From positions 1 through 5,881 of the forward strand of contig JANOCR010000007.1 of the NCBI GenBank assembly GCA_031412355.1: a DNA stretch of 5,881 bases. The letters run 5' to 3'. Under the pieces are notes generated by a model that was not told where the DNA came from, did not search any database, and saw only the letters and a program-made list of their open reading frames with translations. The position numbers were made by a program, and so were the translations under genes. This document shows, one piece after another, positions 4,670 through 5,881 of this stretch (positions are counted from its first letter, which is position 1; each line of letters begins with the position of its first letter). The stretch comes from JAENVT01 sp031412355 (lineage in GTDB: Bacteria > Actinomycetota > Acidimicrobiia > Acidimicrobiales > Ilumatobacteraceae).

Positions 4670-5356
4670 TCAGCGCTTCCGCGCTGGCGATTTCCGCGCT
4701 GGCGATTTTTGGGCCGCAGACTTCTGCGCAGGTGCCTTCTGCGCGGGTGCCTTCTTGGCGGCGGCCTTCTTCGCCGGTGCCTTCCTCGTGGCCTTCTTGG
4801 CGGGCACTGCCGAGGCCGCCGAGACATCCGGCACGCGTGCCGGGGGTGGCGGCGGTGCCGGCTGCGGCGCAGTGGCGGCGCGCGACCCACCGAACGGTCG
4901 AAGACCGAACAGGCTGCCGGCTGACTCGGCCATCTGGCCCAGAGGCTGCAGTCGATGCGCCAGATCGGTGAGTACGTTCATGAACTCGCTGAGGTCCTTC
5001 GGCATCGTGACCAATGCGGGCGCAGACAGCACCTCGGCCAACCGTGACAGGCCAGGCGTCACCCGGTCGATCGGGCCGCTGAGCTGTTCGACCATTGCAT
5101 CGGCTGCCTTGATCGTGCGGGTCACCTGCGGCACGAAGGCCTTGATCGGCTCCTCCAGCGTGTCGAGCAGGCTGTTGACTCGATTGGCGACGCCGTTCAT
5201 CTGTTCCATCGTCTTGTTGAAGTTCTCGACAGCCGACAAGAAGTCAGACACCCCGCGCTGGAATTGACCGATCGACTTGGTGACGGCCGCGAACGGGTTG
5301 GCCCCGCCGAACAGACCGAGGAGGTCACTGATTCCTGGGGGAGTGCTTTGCGCCAT
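4670..5356 (-). CDS. Uncharacterised helical protein with histone H1-like Lys/Ala/Pro tail
   Basis: I do not recognise a named function for this 228-residue protein. Residues about 8-150 are predicted helical, amphipathic and free of cysteine; segments such as 24-68 and 78-111 look able to form coiled coils. There is no signal peptide or membrane span. Residues 160-176 are Ala/Pro-rich (five prolines at 168-172). Residues 186-228 form a basic tail of repeated Ala-Lys-Lys, APAQK and SPARK units with about one third Lys/Arg and no acidic residues. Such tails bind DNA or polyanions in histone H1-like proteins, HupB and HBHA. Helical domain plus basic tail also recalls phasin-like or lipid-droplet proteins (Rhodococcus TadA). 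Either DNA or granule binding is possible. The ATG at 5356 is chosen over upstream codons that would overlap gcvP; TACGGT ends six bases upstream. It follows gcvP by 25 bases. Confidence 0.8.
   Translation of the reverse strand: MAQSTPPGISDLLGLFGGANPFAAVTKSIGQFQRGVSDFLSAVENFNKTMEQMNGVANRVNSLLDTLEEPIKAFVPQVTRTIKAADAMVEQLSGPIDRVTPGLSRLAEVLSAPALVTMPKDLSEFMNVLTDLAHRLQPLGQMAESAGSLFGLRPFGGSRAATAPQPAPPPPPARVPDVSAASAVPAKKATRKAPAKKAAAKKAPAQKAPAQKSAAQKSPARKSPARKR
4671..4686 (+). terminator. Weak hairpin at the convergent gene ends
   Basis: CAGCGC-TTCC-GCGCTG forms a 6-bp stem with a four-base loop, starting nine bases after the gcvT stop and lying inside the last codons of the opposing gene. T-rich stretches follow at 4691-4693 and 4706-4710 but not directly after the stem. 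It is the only candidate stop signal for gcvT transcripts and is not convincing. Confidence 0.22.
4677..4708. repeat. Perfect 15-bp tandem repeat encoding SPARK-SPARK
   Basis: The 15-base unit TTCCGCGCTGGCGAT occurs twice head to tail (4677-4691 and 4692-4706), with two further matching bases. On the minus strand it encodes the repeated pentapeptide Ser-Pro-Ala-Arg-Lys near the end of the basic tail. Diverged copies of a 15-base period continue to about 4800 (APAQK, AQKSA, APAKK), so the tail probably grew by in-frame repeat expansion. Confidence 0.85.
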
Positions 5357-5362
5357 GGCCGC

Positions 5363-5368
5363 ACCGTA
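5363..5368 (-). promoter_or_regulatory. Candidate -10 element (TACGGT) of the basic-tail protein gene, leaderless geometry
   Basis: On the minus strand TACGGT is followed by six bases and then the ATG at 5356. It sits in the 25-base gap after gcvP, so the gene could be transcribed alone as well as by read-through. No Shine-Dalgarno sequence and no convincing -35 are visible. Confidence 0.5.
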
Positions 5369-5381
5369 GCCGCGGCCAGGC

Positions 5382-5881
5382 TCAGCCAGACGCCGCGGCC
5401 AGGACCTCCAACGGTTCGCAGCTGCACACCAGGTTGCGGTCGCCGAAGGCGGCATCGATCCGCGACACCGGGGGGAAGTACTTCGAGGCACGCAGCGCGG
5501 CGACGGGGTATGCGCCGAGCTGACGATCGTACGGACGCTTCCACTCACCGATCAGATCTTCCGCGGTGTGCGGGGCGCAGCGCAGCGGGCTGGATTCGAG
5601 CTCCCACTCGCCTGAGGCAACAGCGTCGATCTCGCCCTTGATGGAGACCATGGCCGCGCAGAACCGGTCGAGCTCGTACAGCGATTCGCTCTCCGTCGGC
5701 TCGACCATCAGCGTGCCGCTGACCGGAAAGCTCACCGTCGGTGCATGCAAGCCGTAGTCGATGAGTCGCTTGGCGACATCGTCGACAGTCACGCCGGTGG
5801 CCTTGGTGAGTGGCCGCAGATCGATGATGCACTCGTGGGCCACGCGGCCGTGCTCGCCGGTGTACAGCACCGGGAAGTGCG
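5382..5881 (-). CDS. gcvP: Glycine dehydrogenase (decarboxylating), glycine cleavage P protein, C-terminal part
   Basis: The last 165 residues of the PLP-dependent P protein are present; the rest, including the PLP-binding lysine, lies beyond the right edge. The P protein decarboxylates glycine and loads the aminomethyl group onto lipoylated GcvH. The fragment aligns by eye along its length with the C-terminus of the family: FPVLYTGEHGRVAHECIIDLRPL, AKRLIDYGLHAPTVSFPVSGTLMVEPTESES, LDRFCAAMVSIKGEID, EWKRPYDRQLGAYP, and the end motif FGDRNLVCSC. The frame is intact to a TGA at 5382-5384. It stands on the strand opposite gcvH and gcvT, separated from gcvT by the basic-tail protein gene, and in mycobacteria gcvB (gcvP) is also near this block. 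Whether P is the long single-chain form cannot be seen here. Confidence 0.96.
   Translation of the reverse strand, partial: HFPVLYTGEHGRVAHECIIDLRPLTKATGVTVDDVAKRLIDYGLHAPTVSFPVSGTLMVEPTESESLYELDRFCAAMVSIKGEIDAVASGEWELESSPLRCAPHTAEDLIGEWKRPYDRQLGAYPVAALRASKYFPPVSRIDAAFGDRNLVCSCEPLEVLAAASG

Noticed and set aside
5357..5548. 64-residue N-terminal extension of the basic-tail protein into gcvP
   Set aside because: The extension overlaps conserved gcvP coding sequence in another frame and has low-complexity shadow composition. ATG 5356 starts the plausible protein.
1..5881. Novel defence, mobile or biosynthetic system
   Set aside because: Every gene but one falls in a known core family with conserved synteny. 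There are no transposases, integrases, toxin-antitoxin pairs, arrays or shifts in composition.

Overview
The window is ordinary core chromosome of a GC-rich actinobacterium. It carries a gene block well known from Mycobacterium and relatives: CDP-alcohol phosphatidyltransferase (PgsA type), gcvH, an FHA protein of the GarA type, a MerR regulator of the FtsR/Rv1828 type, a bifunctional-nuclease (DUF151) protein and a second MerR regulator of the Rv1830 type. In M. tuberculosis this is roughly Rv1822 and Rv1826-Rv1830, with the glycine decarboxylase gene at Rv1832. Three features suggest an Acidimicrobiia-like lineage (Ilumatobacter and relatives) rather than Mycobacterium: the genes between pgsA and gcvH are absent, the GarA-like protein has a zinc ribbon, and gcvT lies inside the block. 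This placement is inference.

Layout. 1-102 (minus) is the N-terminus of a short-chain dehydrogenase, divergent from the rest. 163-4662 (plus) holds seven tightly packed genes: pgsA, gcvH, garA-like, ftsR-like, DUF151, a MerR regulator and gcvT. The only sizeable gap, 126 bases before the second MerR gene, holds a promoter region, a 10-bp palindrome and the one clear Shine-Dalgarno site. 4670-5356 (minus) encodes a helical protein with a histone H1-like Lys/Ala/Pro tail. 5382-5881 (minus) is the C-terminal end of gcvP, cut by the window edge. The plus and minus blocks converge with 7 bases between stop codons. No stretch over 300 bases lacks a gene, and I see no RNA genes, insertion sequences, CRISPR arrays or prophage pieces.

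How the genes fit together. GcvH (lipoyl carrier), GcvT (aminomethyltransferase) and GcvP (decarboxylase) are three of the four glycine cleavage proteins. They are split over two convergent units; the L protein is not here. They are interleaved with a phosphorylation-type switch (FHA) and two MerR regulators whose mycobacterial relatives act on cell division and growth, so one-carbon/glycine metabolism and growth control are physically linked.

The most interesting signal is regulatory. Six of the eight complete or start-containing genes with a visible 5' end have a TAnnnT hexamer ending 6-8 bases before the start codon and no Shine-Dalgarno site, which is the geometry of leaderless mRNAs. In two cases the hexamer TAGTCT is built on the TAG stop codon of the preceding gene. 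I found no convincing undescribed multi-gene system.
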